From a virus: DNA of 60,335 bases. A program made the position numbers and the translations under genes. Each line of letters starts with the position of its first letter. Position 1 is the first letter of the stretch. Under the pieces are notes generated by a model, which ran no database searches, was not told where the DNA came from, and saw only the letters and a list, made by a program, of their open reading frames with translations. Below, in pieces: positions 28,301 to 34,577 of this stretch. The stretch lies in the IMG/VR virus record IMGVR_UViG_3300034418_003568, positions 1 through 60,335 of that record. The stretch is one strand, 5' to 3'.

Positions 28301-28825
28301 TACGCTCAGGCTCAGGTTTCTTTATATAGAGCTGGTAAAAGAATAACTTTAGCTACCTTGGATAGCCTTGGCTCTGATGCTGAAGCAGTCAAAAAGTTTG
28401 TAACTCAAAAGAACCTGAGAGAGGTGAGAGAGTTTACAGATCGCTATAGCGAAGAGATGGACATTGAATACAAAAGAAGGATTGCACCCGGTGCAGTCAT
28501 TCCAACCCCGCAAACCCCATTCAACAGACGTATTGTCGATGCGCTATATCGTGGCAACTCTGCGGAAGCCAAGGCAATATTATTTGAGGCTCAAGCGGGT
28601 AAAACCCGCGAGGAAAGAGATCGTATAAGACGTAGCGCAATGTCTGCTGTAAGGAACGGGCAACCTATCAGGATTGCTGGAACCGGTGCTTCAGATGAAG
28701 ACAGAAGAGATTTCATGCGATGGGCGCAGAGGAACTTATCTGCGGATGGGTATGCAATGACTTACCAGATGGACTTTACTTACAGAAGCGCAGCGAGAAG
28801 AGCGGACTTAGGTTTTAAAGATTGA
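22382..28825 (+). CDS. Giant polyvalent internal protein with zincin and ADP-ribosyltransferase-like domains
   Basis: A 2147-residue protein, the largest gene. Residues about 200-350 form a hydrophobic/helical region. LRHEVVHALRYLD near residue 575 is an HExxH zincin motif. Near residues 815-860, FWRWFGDSKAVSRDGRPSVY then YHGTAADITAF and GSVFITKSPSFANEF form the start of an ART-PolyVal ADP-ribosyltransferase domain. A beta domain (YNIVNTRTGKVVGQ) follows near 1095. The conserved C-terminal half (about 1280-2147) contains several hydrophobic helices. RESR recurs near 761, 1088 and 1188, at module borders. Ejection into the host with the DNA is likely by analogy with polyvalent phage proteins. 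Confidence 0.85.
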   Translation: MAINPILFELAKQFGGSLVDEEDTAEKDRIKGLASRFGGEPVATEDAVPEEEPVRPSPSIGGTGALGLLSAPFGRQAVKETAIAAFQPTTYESIFPVIGESFDISKAKFGLAAVDALPNSIDTPPAGVPMEDIDRAGGVRQYYETFYGVKSDEELKELKQKTIEAIARRIKESEETISEITPEGLTPAQVGIRSGIQSVTEMVPGIAASVITRSPTPALASAAGLTGLESYGEARLAGKDPTTALAYGGIDAAIETATERFGLAPVLKILKKANIADVATKEEVKDALTEFAKREIGSEQAATALQTLNALAFGLDEELANAKSPEEAIRIQGERQFITAVATVVGGGAQGGAIAAANKIQENNIRKEIEKRTRDLEGVGSIQERKAIQELRDQALNDAQTISAPDLSEVSLEEGQTEPTPLQFADAYADRIFNSVGQYIPADVEFSVTEKEVDGETQYTVTDKEGRQYGQNLTDKDQADALSLSLNNIGQSRAQVLESLNPLYISLKDTLKGYGLNDIGLTLNDRIFTRRGEALTSEGLFDPVVREVFLAVDAIDPDGTLDQGQRRQALRGVLRHEVVHALRYLDLWKKSEWKNLENAVSRIKKTGTDKTYLDIAKERYGDQTPVIQVEEAVADLIRDVADQRASVAGKPRSLSERAVQFFDRAKNALTGAGFQTYEDIVNRFESGEIGARQRGKIRTFRASEEFAAEKGYVPERLQRILKSPEGRNQFREDTLQNLISSLPSQALAAPAMNSLRNAGIRESRSTIEQVPPKIKIDDQELPTRDSEGRLIYSGYEGPEVFNIQTAPTEQGLKNFWRWFGDSKAVSRDGRPSVYYHGTAADITAFRPKQAGSVFITKSPSFANEFAGMSEDYMVGNFTDFMSDQQVLDVLNETLKTPSSFPVRSKELPPTKAKPDEKGVKEPSKVNLGTYENVLKLRDSVEKSVLSGKPISNKVISDLKYIAKEGRNIRLGKNIQDRMPSAANLVPVYVKADNPFDYQDKDQVYKVLEKADEFSPTPIGPIEEEALLIGDWETIESSAILEAIKSLGFDSMYVEEAGQKNLAVFDPGQVKSAIGNNGEFSPLTPSIRESRQPTYNIVNTRTGKVVGQANTINGARRSVDRRDNQYGAYVHTIQVVDEEGDREQRAKAREMLGLPALMGEPVGEGIGQPSVEAGRAVPEAEAVVPKARESRKKPEDTPPASKPIGNPVPGPSTNVENTADAEALNNGRPVNSMGIATGPQVTTTDPETLEVDTSEVRLRKEGVGRLVRTLEFVESAPDRLRRGIGLEDLAKNVEDYYDTLAARLGFVNNIIRNAVAQIPLKDRYSFDSNIPGFGPVLIQGKALREFESFIRARENGRTDEAQFIRSQVSDSGRALIEAWEQLATETGRINLEIRTPYGKPLRVYDPNYVTGTYGEKAGGWRPIKVAPNFFPRTLRKEVLAVMNNPDSDPALFNQLMRSLVEAGKADDIDAARKWLLRSYFSEEIRSDYFAGVERARSEKLPEIFYDYSWDAVTRYLNKWAKRTSQVQYFGQELGQMPNQRDYFGRILARSDINEDTKAYILSIRDRIYEVDNTGDYGFILNWLNSIVTGGMLGNPISSSLNLIGGTVLNIAEFGVGRVGKAFVEYAKTPIKPVRSFVTELNANEFGIDAIAKAWKELKIEWAKVQEEGTTLGILNNDVINLLNDIPSEANKYFEDERTLSVGPISLRTAPISRGLAKSANILLTVGGYQKAENIVRYTALLAAKGWLNDSLKAMNTNPSSKQAVRFKDWIQRENLNLEKLLLENGIGEETARFFRRAVNVPQGSYKIDMTPVFVDTPVGRFLFKYQKFATQVNRYFYRHYIKPFKDKPDATNALRILSFLGWSLVGGELVLLIREAFGYGNPSADFEEITKALRENEDLARALALSWSRALQDLLAVGVFGFFGNYAQLFNDWQDQMRVKNPMSPPGAASIGNLADLINKFLGQKTLTLSDLDDYAQAQVSLYRAGKRITLATLDSLGSDAEAVKKFVTQKNLREVREFTDRYSEEMDIEYKRRIAPGAVIPTPQTPFNRRIVDALYRGNSAEAKAILFEAQAGKTREERDRIRRSAMSAVRNGQPIRIAGTGASDEDRRDFMRWAQRNLSADGYAMTYQMDFTYRSAARRADLGFKD

Positions 28826-29118
28826 GCAGAGACAAGCAGGCCGGTAACTATCTAGGCAAGGTCAAGGCGTTGCCCTGCGTATTGTGCATACGATTAGATC
28901 AGCACCAACAGAACGTCACTGAAGCTCACCATATCCGGACAGGACATGGGATGTCAGATCGCGCAAGCGACTATCTTGCTGTGGCCCTATGTGTAGATTG
29001 TCACCGTGGGTACGATGGCTTCCACGGAACCAAGGCTTTGCTACGGATTGCTAAGGTGTCAGAGATGGATCTACTGGCTGACACAATCCAGCTACTGGAT
29101 AAAAAAAGGGGGGGCTGA
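28822..29118 (+). CDS. HNH-type nuclease
   Basis: A 98-residue protein. CVLC (Cys15, Cys18 of KALPCVLC) and LCVDCHRG form the zinc site, and EAHHIRTGHG holds the catalytic His pair. This is the compact HNH fold of phage recombination or packaging nucleases. It starts at a TTG overlapping the previous TGA (ttga). The C-terminal codons lie inside the stem of the terminator that ends the facing minus-strand operon. Confidence 0.8.
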   Translation: MSRDKQAGNYLGKVKALPCVLCIRLDQHQQNVTEAHHIRTGHGMSDRASDYLAVALCVDCHRGYDGFHGTKALLRIAKVSEMDLLADTIQLLDKKRGG

Positions 29119-29132
29119 AAATCAACCCCCCC
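29101..29132 (-). terminator. Rho-independent terminator of the 35.7-29.2 kb minus operon
   Basis: On the minus strand, seven G (29132-29126) pair with seven C (29114-29108) across an 11-base loop, followed directly by seven T. On the plus strand no T run follows, so it serves the leftward transcript. It overlaps the 3' end of the HNH gene. Confidence 0.9.
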
Positions 29133-29190
29133 AAGGCTAGCTTGATCAACATCGATAAATGTTACAGGAGAATAACATTCGCGCCTGATA

Positions 29191-29514
29191 CTAATCAGAT
29201 TCGTCTGACCATGCAACATCATGATCCGCACCAAATGACAGGATCAGATCAATCAGATCGGTCATCTCTTTCTTGGACATTCCAGAGGTCGGCTCACCCA
29301 GATACACCACGCCCCCATCGATAGCGGGAACCATTCTCTGTTTACGGATCGCGGCAGTGAAGATCCACTTCCAATCCTTCTTGGATAGTTTCTGACCATG
29401 CCATTCGACCTGACGGGAAATGTCACCCAATAACGCCCACATCAAAGCGTTCTGACCAATCGACCGTCGATCCTTGGCAATGATCTTGCCAATTAAAGTC
29501 TCTAGTTCTTCCAT
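29191..29514 (-). CDS. ninB: NinB-like recombination protein
   Basis: A 107-residue protein of the lambda NinB (Orf) family, which binds ssDNA and supports annealing-type recombination. The signatures RSIGQNALMWALLGDISRQV, EWHGQKLSKKDWKWIFTAA and AIDGGVVYLGEPTSGMSKKE are clear. It is shorter than lambda NinB at the N-terminus. It is the last gene of the minus operon that also encodes an annealing protein and an exonuclease-like protein. Confidence 0.9.
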   Translation of the reverse strand: MEELETLIGKIIAKDRRSIGQNALMWALLGDISRQVEWHGQKLSKKDWKWIFTAAIRKQRMVPAIDGGVVYLGEPTSGMSKKEMTDLIDLILSFGADHDVAWSDESD

Positions 29515-29517
29515 GGA

Positions 29518-30066
29518 TCAAGCCTCAGAGCTAAACCATTTATCCTGTCTTTTCAGGAACTTAGGCCATTCTGTTTCAGTAAAGGATTTATCTTGGATCA
29601 GAATGTGGTTGGTAGGCTGTGCGGTGTACCGCCCAAGGTGAGGGAGGGAGAAGAAATAAAACTCCTTGGATTGTGTGGGTTCGGCACTAAACCCATCGCC
29701 AATCGGAGCAGCGGTAAATAGATATTGTCCTTCATGCTCAGACCGATTCTGGAGGCGTACACGGGCCTGCATTCCTGAAAGGAAGGGGTACTCAAGGGTT
29801 GTGAACTGCCAGCCATAAGCGTCCCACGTTGCCGCATCAGAGGGTTCCCAAGGAACCGCTCCCTTATATAGACAAAGCTGATGGAGTCCTAGATTCCGAT
29901 AGATAGCGCCACATTCTAGCAGGACATGACAACCCCAAGCACGACCGGGCCATGCGGATAAACCAAACCAGATCGCTTTCATCCAGTCATGTTCCCCACA
30001 AGCATTGGGTTCCAGCCAGACATACTGATGCTTCGGGAGAGATCCTGATCCGGTGAAGAGGGTCAA
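29518..30066 (-). CDS. Conserved phage protein of unknown function
   Basis: A 182-residue protein rich in Trp and His. It contains VWLEPNACGEHDWMKAIWFG and RAWGCHVLLECGAIYRNLGL, a segment I recall from other phage replication or recombination operons without known function. The Cys/His placement might bind a metal. It is translationally coupled with the gene upstream (4-base overlap) and followed closely by ninB. Confidence 0.75.
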   Translation of the reverse strand: MTLFTGSGSLPKHQYVWLEPNACGEHDWMKAIWFGLSAWPGRAWGCHVLLECGAIYRNLGLHQLCLYKGAVPWEPSDAATWDAYGWQFTTLEYPFLSGMQARVRLQNRSEHEGQYLFTAAPIGDGFSAEPTQSKEFYFFSLPHLGRYTAQPTNHILIQDKSFTETEWPKFLKRQDKWFSSEA

Positions 30067-30302
30067 CCTTTCCCCCTCCCTCTGATCGCATTAGCCACAC
30101 CACTCGGGCAGGACTCACAGGTTGGCTCATAAGATTCAGCCACCAAAGCACACGCCTCACGCTCGGCTGCGGCAACGAGGGCGGCGAACCTAGCCATCAT
30201 TTCCATTGGAACACCATCGCGATCTATCTCACAGAATTCATAGTCATCGCGATAGTAGATGCCAGCTTCTTTCGCTAATCGAATGATGGTTTCCTCATCC
30301 AT
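30063..30302 (-). CDS. Small acidic phage protein with a CxxC pair
   Basis: A 79-residue protein. The middle is a helix with AALVAAAEREACALVAE, a pattern common in small phage early proteins, followed by CESC. It overlaps both neighbours, which supports real expression. Function is unknown. Confidence 0.65.
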   Translation of the reverse strand: MDEETIIRLAKEAGIYYRDDYEFCEIDRDGVPMEMMARFAALVAAAEREACALVAESYEPTCESCPSGVANAIRGRGKG

Positions 30303-30597
30303 TGTTCTTCTCCTTCAGCTTGGCTTCGACTTCTTTCATCACAGCCCATGCTTCGGGTTCGGCTAGGTTCTCACACGGATCACCTCCAACGAGACAATCG
30401 TTAAACTCTTCGTCGGTCAGTCCAACCCATTCACGCTTTGTAGTCCCCACTGGGTCAACATCTTTTCGCATCACGACATAAGCCAACACTTCGCCATCAA
30501 ACAAGTCAGCTCTGATTGTGACGATAACGTAGTCATCTCCCGCTTGTTGCTGCATCTTTTCTGCGCTGTCGTAATCACGAAAGCCAATCCAAATCAT
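30295..30597 (-). CDS. Hypothetical protein
   Basis: A 100-residue acidic protein, beginning MIWIGFRDYDSAEKMQQQ and ending with a Glu/Lys-rich helix. No family is recognised. It overlaps the genes on both sides by 4-8 bases, so it belongs to the operon. Confidence 0.65.
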   Translation of the reverse strand: MIWIGFRDYDSAEKMQQQAGDDYVIVTIRADLFDGEVLAYVVMRKDVDPVGTTKREWVGLTDEEFNDCLVGGDPCENLAEPEAWAVMKEVEAKLKEKNNG

Positions 30598-30818
30598 AGC
30601 TTCCCCTCTTTCGCCAAAACATAGTCGTACCGTTTAATCCCACGCCTCGCTGCATTGACCACCGCACTAGGACGCAGCCCCAATTCTTTCGCAAGAACAG
30701 CGTAGGTCATTTCAGCAATACGATCTTTTGATTTCTTGAGCTTTATGATTTCCCGATACTGGTCTAGCGAAATCCTTGGAAGGTTGCCCGGTAACTTAGG
30801 CTCCTTCATCGTAACCAT
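30594..30818 (-). CDS. Small helix-turn-helix-like protein
   Basis: A 74-residue basic protein. The segment AEMTYAVLAKELGLRPSAVV reads as a helix-turn-helix, so DNA binding is possible. Start at 30818 or at the second Met (30809); the Shine-Dalgarno does not decide. It overlaps the upstream gene by 23 bases. Confidence 0.6.
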   Translation of the reverse strand: MVTMKEPKLPGNLPRISLDQYREIIKLKKSKDRIAEMTYAVLAKELGLRPSAVVNAARRGIKRYDYVLAKEGKL

Positions 30819-30996
30819 CTTCCACTATATCCATGTGCATCGTAATGAGACAGGACTCAATTAACCTTAGAACCCCTACCGTTTCCGCTAACGAGATCTC
30901 TCCATCGTATTCATCTAACACCTCGAAGATCTTGTCAGCTAGTTCCTGATTCTTAGAAAACTTCTTTTTGAAGTTACGCTTGATTACATCGCCCAT
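30796..30996 (-). CDS. Hypothetical small protein
   Basis: A 66-residue protein with a basic N-terminus (IKRNFKKKFSKNQ) and an acidic helical remainder. No family is recognised. It lies in the minus operon between a membrane protein gene and a helix-turn-helix-like gene. Confidence 0.55.
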   Translation of the reverse strand: MGDVIKRNFKKKFSKNQELADKIFEVLDEYDGEISLAETVGVLRLIESCLITMHMDIVEDGYDEGA

Positions 30997-31005
30997 GTGT
31001 TTCCC

Positions 31006-31185
31006 CTATGCCAGATAAAATCCAATGGCTGTCCCAATAATTAGCCCGACCATAAAGATCGCAGCTTCCCCTCTACCCCTGTCTTTATCTATTTCCTTAT
31101 AGCTTTCGATGACCCTCTTTTGATAGGTCACTTCCGCTTCAAGCTCTTCAATCCTGTGATTGAGTCTGTCCTGCGAGTATTCCAT
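31006..31185 (-). CDS. Small membrane protein with coiled coil
   Basis: A 59-residue protein. The first 36 residues are a charged coiled-coil helix (LNHRIEELEAEVTYQKRVIE), followed by one transmembrane segment (AAIFMVGLIIGTAIGFYLA) at the C-terminus. It overlaps the DUF3310 gene upstream by 38 bases. Its role is unknown; such proteins in early operons can affect the host envelope. Confidence 0.6.
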   Translation of the reverse strand: MEYSQDRLNHRIEELEAEVTYQKRVIESYKEIDKDRGRGEAAIFMVGLIIGTAIGFYLA

Positions 31186-31426
31186 CGCCCTTCTCCAGTT
31201 TGTCTATCAGCCTGTTTAAATACCATGCTGCTTTCTTCGCATCTTCCAGTGGCTTTCCCTTATGCCACATCCGAAACAGATACTTGAGTGCTTGCCATTG
31301 CAAGGTTCCCGTGATCGGAGATGGTGCAAACCTTACGACATCCTCTATTGCATCGATGGCTTCTTGGTTCCCCGTGGTGTAGTGGCTGGGGTGGTTGACG
31401 GGATCTCCTTTTTGCTGTGCATCCAT
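31148..31426 (-). CDS. DUF3310 family protein
   Basis: A 92-residue protein with the DUF3310 signature DPVNHPSHYTTGNQEAIDAIE followed by LQWQALKYLFRMWHKGKPLEDAKKAAWYL. The family is common in phage early regions and has no established function. The start at 31426 lies inside the 3' end of the zinc-finger gene. Confidence 0.8.
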   Translation of the reverse strand: MDAQQKGDPVNHPSHYTTGNQEAIDAIEDVVRFAPSPITGTLQWQALKYLFRMWHKGKPLEDAKKAAWYLNRLIDKLEKGDGILAGQTQSQD

Positions 31427-31575
31427 CCTTTCTTTGTCTCCTTAAATCCCACTGCCAGTAACGCTTCTTCAATGCGGCAATTGCCTAACACGTTCTTATG
31501 TCTACGGAACGAATCAGGATTTGCGAACAGTCTTTGACACTCTCCGCACCGCCTTTGCTTTGATACCTTCACCAT
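31345..31575 (-). CDS. Small C2HC zinc-finger protein
   Basis: A 76-residue basic protein. Cys10, Cys13, His26 and Cys33 (CGEC ... SFRRHKNVLGNC) form a single zinc finger, so DNA or RNA binding is likely. The tail is Pro/Thr/Lys-rich. It overlaps both neighbours in different frames (62 and 82 bases), a compact arrangement. Confidence 0.7.
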   Translation of the reverse strand: MVKVSKQRRCGECQRLFANPDSFRRHKNVLGNCRIEEALLAVGFKETKKGWMHSKKEIPSTTPATTPRGTKKPSMQ

Positions 31576-31738
31576 TCTTTAGCCTTTCGTTCTCAGTCCT
31601 GAGCCGTTTAATCTCATCGTAACAAGCCCACAACACCCCACCGACTGTCAAGAACTTCATCTCTGTAGTCGTTCCTACATCGTTGATCTCTTCAGGTAAA
31701 TCCCGAATGAGATCCAAAATATCGTCTTCGGTTTCCAT
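31514..31738 (-). CDS. Hypothetical coiled-coil protein
   Basis: A 74-residue protein with an acidic N-terminus and a helix CYDEIKRLRTENERLKNGE, ending in a basic tail. No family is recognised. The ATG overlaps the preceding gene's TAA by one base (taatg). Confidence 0.6.
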   Translation of the reverse strand: METEDDILDLIRDLPEEINDVGTTTEMKFLTVGGVLWACYDEIKRLRTENERLKNGEGIKAKAVRRVSKTVRKS

Positions 31739-31968
31739 TAAGGTATACCGTGATGGTACAAATCCTCTAGCTCTTTTCTCACATAAGTCAGCTCTGCTTG
31801 AAGTGTCTTGATCTCTTGCTCAATCACAGTGGCTTCCTTGTACATCCCACGCCCACGCAAATTTGCAAAGGCTGTTTCCAACTTCATGCCCTGCGTCTGG
31901 TTATAACGCCACGGCATCTTTTCCATTTCACGCTGCCAAGAACCCGGCTCACTTTGATTGTCAATCAT
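31738..31968 (-). CDS. Hypothetical helical protein
   Basis: A 76-residue protein with a long C-terminal helix (EATVIEQEIKTLQAELTYVRKELEDLY). It shows no enzyme motif and is a member of the minus operon. Function is unknown. Confidence 0.6.
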   Translation of the reverse strand: MIDNQSEPGSWQREMEKMPWRYNQTQGMKLETAFANLRGRGMYKEATVIEQEIKTLQAELTYVRKELEDLYHHGIP

Positions 31969-31972
31969 GATG

Positions 31973-32248
31973 TCACCTCATTTGTGAACGAACCTTTGCC
32001 TCAGTTTCAACCGCTACAATATCTCGCACCAAAGTCAATAGCTTGCAGATCACATGGCTATCGGACTTCTTCTCATTAGCTTTATGAAGCTCATCGAACT
32101 GTGCAGCAAGTGCATTAATCATCGCCCAGTCGATAAACTCTAGCTCACAATCATCATTGATTTGCGCCCACACCTTTTCCTGTGGGGGCATGGGAACCAT
32201 ATCCTCTTTCTTTACGTCAAGGAAAGAGATGTCATCGTCCTCTTGCAT
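31973..32248 (-). CDS. Hypothetical acidic protein
   Basis: A 91-residue protein with an acidic N-terminus (MQEDDDISFLDVKKEDM) and helical C-terminal part. It overlaps the 3' end of the glycosyltransferase gene by 37 bases. Function is unknown. Confidence 0.6.
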   Translation of the reverse strand: MQEDDDISFLDVKKEDMVPMPPQEKVWAQINDDCELEFIDWAMINALAAQFDELHKANEKKSDSHVICKLLTLVRDIVAVETEAKVRSQMR

Positions 32249-33417
32249 TCTGCAATCTCCTTTAGTGTGTGTATCACTTGATCCATTTGCTTATCCCACG
32301 GAGCGACCATGCTCTCGCGGTTAAAGATCTCGACACTTGGATACCATAAAGATCGATTCCCGTCCTTGCTGTTCCAGTACCAGAGTTTATTGGCATCCAA
32401 TAGCAGCACAGGTTTACCCATTGCCCCTGCGATATGGACATTGGCATTACTACAGGACACCACCACATCACAGAAACGAATCATGGAAGCGACCCCTTCC
32501 AGATCGAAGAACGTGTTGACTGTAGTCTGTAGGATACAGTGTCCGGTCTCCTGCTCGAACCCTGCAATGGCTTCCTTTGATTTACCGTACTGAAGATTCA
32601 CCACCTTCACATTGGGGATATCAAAGATCGGAGCGAACTGATGGAGCGGAACGCTCTTGTGTTCCCCGACTCTGGGTGCAGTGCTTGCCCAACTAATGCC
32701 AACCACAAAGTCTTCCTCTTTCAAACTCAGTTGTTTAAACAGAAGTTTGCTTTGCTCTTTGTCGGCAATCAGATAACGCTCAGATCGGTGGACAGGGATA
32801 TCATCGAACGAATGGATGAACGCTTTCCCTAAGCTGCCAATCGGAATCTGTGAATCGAATGACATGTTCTTAACACGGGAATCATGGCGAATGAATTCGA
32901 TATGGGGCATCGCTCTTTGCATCATCCCCATCAATCGAATATCCACCATCGCGGTAACCTTCTGAGTAATTTTACTCAGAGCGTTGAGTAAACTCGCGTA
33001 CAGGGTTTGATCTCCAATGCCCTGCTCACACCACACCAGTACTGACTGATAACCTTTGTCGATCTCCCATCGCGGGAGCTTGGTCTTGAGCTTGGGAGAT
33101 TTAAACGCATCGCTTTCCCAACGGGACTCGTACCAATCCCAACCTTTCTCAAAGTCTCCCAACTGCAAGGACATCAGACCCATTGTCCACTTGGTATCGG
33201 GACTATCCGGATCCATTCGCAATGCCAATTGAAAATCTCTAAGTGCTTTCTCCCAACGTCTCATCTCCCAGTGAGCGCGACCGCGTTGCACCAGACCATT
33301 CACCAAAAGCGGATACAGCTTGACGATATCATCAAGGTTGGTAATCGCCCGATCAAACTGATCGTTGTTAACCAGTTCAACTGCTTCGTTAAAAAGATCC
33401 TGAATAGATTTGCTCAC
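32212..33417 (-). CDS. TPR protein fused to a glycosyltransferase-like domain
   Basis: A 401-residue protein. Residues 1-115 are TPR repeats (LFNEAVELVNNDQFDRAITN, LVQRGRAHWEMRRWEKALRD). From about 125 a GT-B type glycosyltransferase resembling family 9 or O-GlcNAc transferase follows: VLVWCEQGIGDQTLYASLL, VGISWAST and DVVVSCSNANVHIAGAMGKPVLLL. It may glycosylate phage or host proteins or sugars. The start is taken as the GTG at 33417, which overlaps the preceding stop as GTGA and has GGAG 10 bases upstream; an upstream GTG at 33474 is an alternative. Confidence 0.85.
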   Translation of the reverse strand: MSKSIQDLFNEAVELVNNDQFDRAITNLDDIVKLYPLLVNGLVQRGRAHWEMRRWEKALRDFQLALRMDPDSPDTKWTMGLMSLQLGDFEKGWDWYESRWESDAFKSPKLKTKLPRWEIDKGYQSVLVWCEQGIGDQTLYASLLNALSKITQKVTAMVDIRLMGMMQRAMPHIEFIRHDSRVKNMSFDSQIPIGSLGKAFIHSFDDIPVHRSERYLIADKEQSKLLFKQLSLKEEDFVVGISWASTAPRVGEHKSVPLHQFAPIFDIPNVKVVNLQYGKSKEAIAGFEQETGHCILQTTVNTFFDLEGVASMIRFCDVVVSCSNANVHIAGAMGKPVLLLDANKLWYWNSKDGNRSLWYPSVEIFNRESMVAPWDKQMDQVIHTLKEIAECKRTMTSLSLT

Positions 33418-33530
33418 CAGTAATCCACTCCGCTTCTGGAACATCTGACATTGGGAGGCGGGACATGCCGCCACTGGTAATCACGGCAGGCTTTGAGATC
33501 AGTCCAGAGTTTTTTAATCAGATTAAACAT
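33414..33530 (-). CDS. Tiny conserved phage protein
   Basis: A 38-residue protein beginning MFNLIKKLWTDLKACRDYQW and ending NVRCSRSGVDYW. It has GGAGGGTGC directly before the ATG and a GTGA overlap with the glycosyltransferase gene, so expression is well supported. RDYQWRHVPPP followed by CSRSG resembles tiny proteins I recall from other phages. Function is unknown. Confidence 0.65.
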   Translation of the reverse strand: MFNLIKKLWTDLKACRDYQWRHVPPPNVRCSRSGVDYW

Positions 33531-33580
33531 GCACCCTCCAAGAACCCAGCGACACCCCCATGATGCCGCTGGGTATTAAA

Positions 33581-33850
33581 TTAGAACGGCACTTCTTCCA
33601 AGGACTTTTCCTTATCCACCCACTTATTCGCTGACAAGGAAATGTATTGAACACCAGACTTGCTTGTGTTGTTCCATGCAGAAACGGATAGCTTGATCGG
33701 TCGATTGGCTTTCGCTTCTTCGATCAGTTCCTTCAGCAACGCTTTGGTGAGTGTCAGTTCACCACGCATTGCAGGATGTTTATCTGACTTGCGATCACGC
33801 ACCTTGAACAACGCACCTTGCGTTCGATCTCCTGAGTTGTAATCAACCAT
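33581..33850 (-). CDS. Small beta-rich protein, possibly ssDNA-associated
   Basis: An 89-residue protein beginning VDYNSGDRTQGALFKVRDRK, followed by a helix with LTKALLKELIEEAKANRP, and a beta part (IKLSVSAWNNTSKSGVQYIS). It overlaps the annealing-protein gene by 8 bases. Position beside a single-strand annealing protein suggests a recombination partner. No OB-fold signature is conclusive. Confidence 0.65.
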   Translation of the reverse strand: MVDYNSGDRTQGALFKVRDRKSDKHPAMRGELTLTKALLKELIEEAKANRPIKLSVSAWNNTSKSGVQYISLSANKWVDKEKSLEEVPF

Positions 33851-34520
33851 TGGTTTCTCCTTCCAGTTTTGATTTCAGTTCCGTAAAGCCGGTCTTCAAC
33901 ATCTCGTACTGCTTCGGATAGTTGCTGTCCAAGATATCAATGACCTGCTTGTTATCACTCCAGAATTTCCGGAGAGAATCTGTGTTGCTGCAGAACTTGT
34001 TTGCAAATTCCATCAGCTTGCCTACCACTTCCGCTGCTCCCTCTTCACTGGGAATATCATTGAACCCCTGCTTGGTGGGAACCTTTTTCTTGACCGACTT
34101 GATCGGGGTCTCATCGATCAACGGATCATCAGGGGTCGTAGCTGCGGTGACATCCTCACCCGCATAGATCGCATGACCCAACCCGAACATACTGACGCAC
34201 TTCACTAGGCATCGCATACGGGTATCCGAAATTTTTCTGGCATCGGGGTTCTTGATCGCGTTGTTTTTGTAGTCCATGACCGGAAGCCACATGGATCTGT
34301 GGCACTTGCCGATCACGATATCGCAGTGAACGGTGACACTCCCATCAGGGTGTAGTTCATGCCCCGCAAAACTGTATTCAGCTTGCGGATAATGCTCCAT
34401 CAGAACACCCCAAGCCCATGCCCAACTGAGGTACGATAAGCCATTCTTTTTCTCGACATGCTTGGACACATCGACCTTCGACAACGTGTTCCAGATGTCT
34501 GCATATGTCGGCTCCGACAT
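33843..34520 (-). CDS. Sak3/DUF1071 single-strand annealing protein
   Basis: A 225-residue protein of the DUF1071 (Sak3) family. The N-terminal two thirds carry YADIWNTLSKVDVSKHVEKK, GLSYLSWAWAWGVLMEHYP, and the C-terminal family motif RMRCLVKCVSMFGLGHAIYA. Such proteins bind ssDNA and anneal complementary strands, normally with a partner exonuclease, here probably the gene directly upstream. AGGAG lies 7 bases before the start, and a promoter lies at 34550-34577. Confidence 0.9.
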   Translation of the reverse strand: MSEPTYADIWNTLSKVDVSKHVEKKNGLSYLSWAWAWGVLMEHYPQAEYSFAGHELHPDGSVTVHCDIVIGKCHRSMWLPVMDYKNNAIKNPDARKISDTRMRCLVKCVSMFGLGHAIYAGEDVTAATTPDDPLIDETPIKSVKKKVPTKQGFNDIPSEEGAAEVVGKLMEFANKFCSNTDSLRKFWSDNKQVIDILDSNYPKQYEMLKTGFTELKSKLEGETNG

Positions 34521-34549
34521 AGTATTCTCCTGTTGTGGTTGATTGATTT

Positions 34550-34577
34550 ATTCTAACACACCAACTAACCAAGTCAA
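34550..34577 (-). promoter_or_regulatory. Sigma70-type promoter before the annealing-protein gene
   Basis: On the minus strand TTGACT is followed after 16 bases by TAGAAT, 30 bases before the start codon at 34520. Each box matches consensus at five of six bases. It overlaps the 3' end of the upstream nuclease gene. Confidence 0.65.

Noticed and set aside
34125-34140. CUGAUGA-like word on the minus strand inside the annealing-protein gene
   Set aside because: It lies in a well-conserved coding region, and no GAAA or flanking stems are present.
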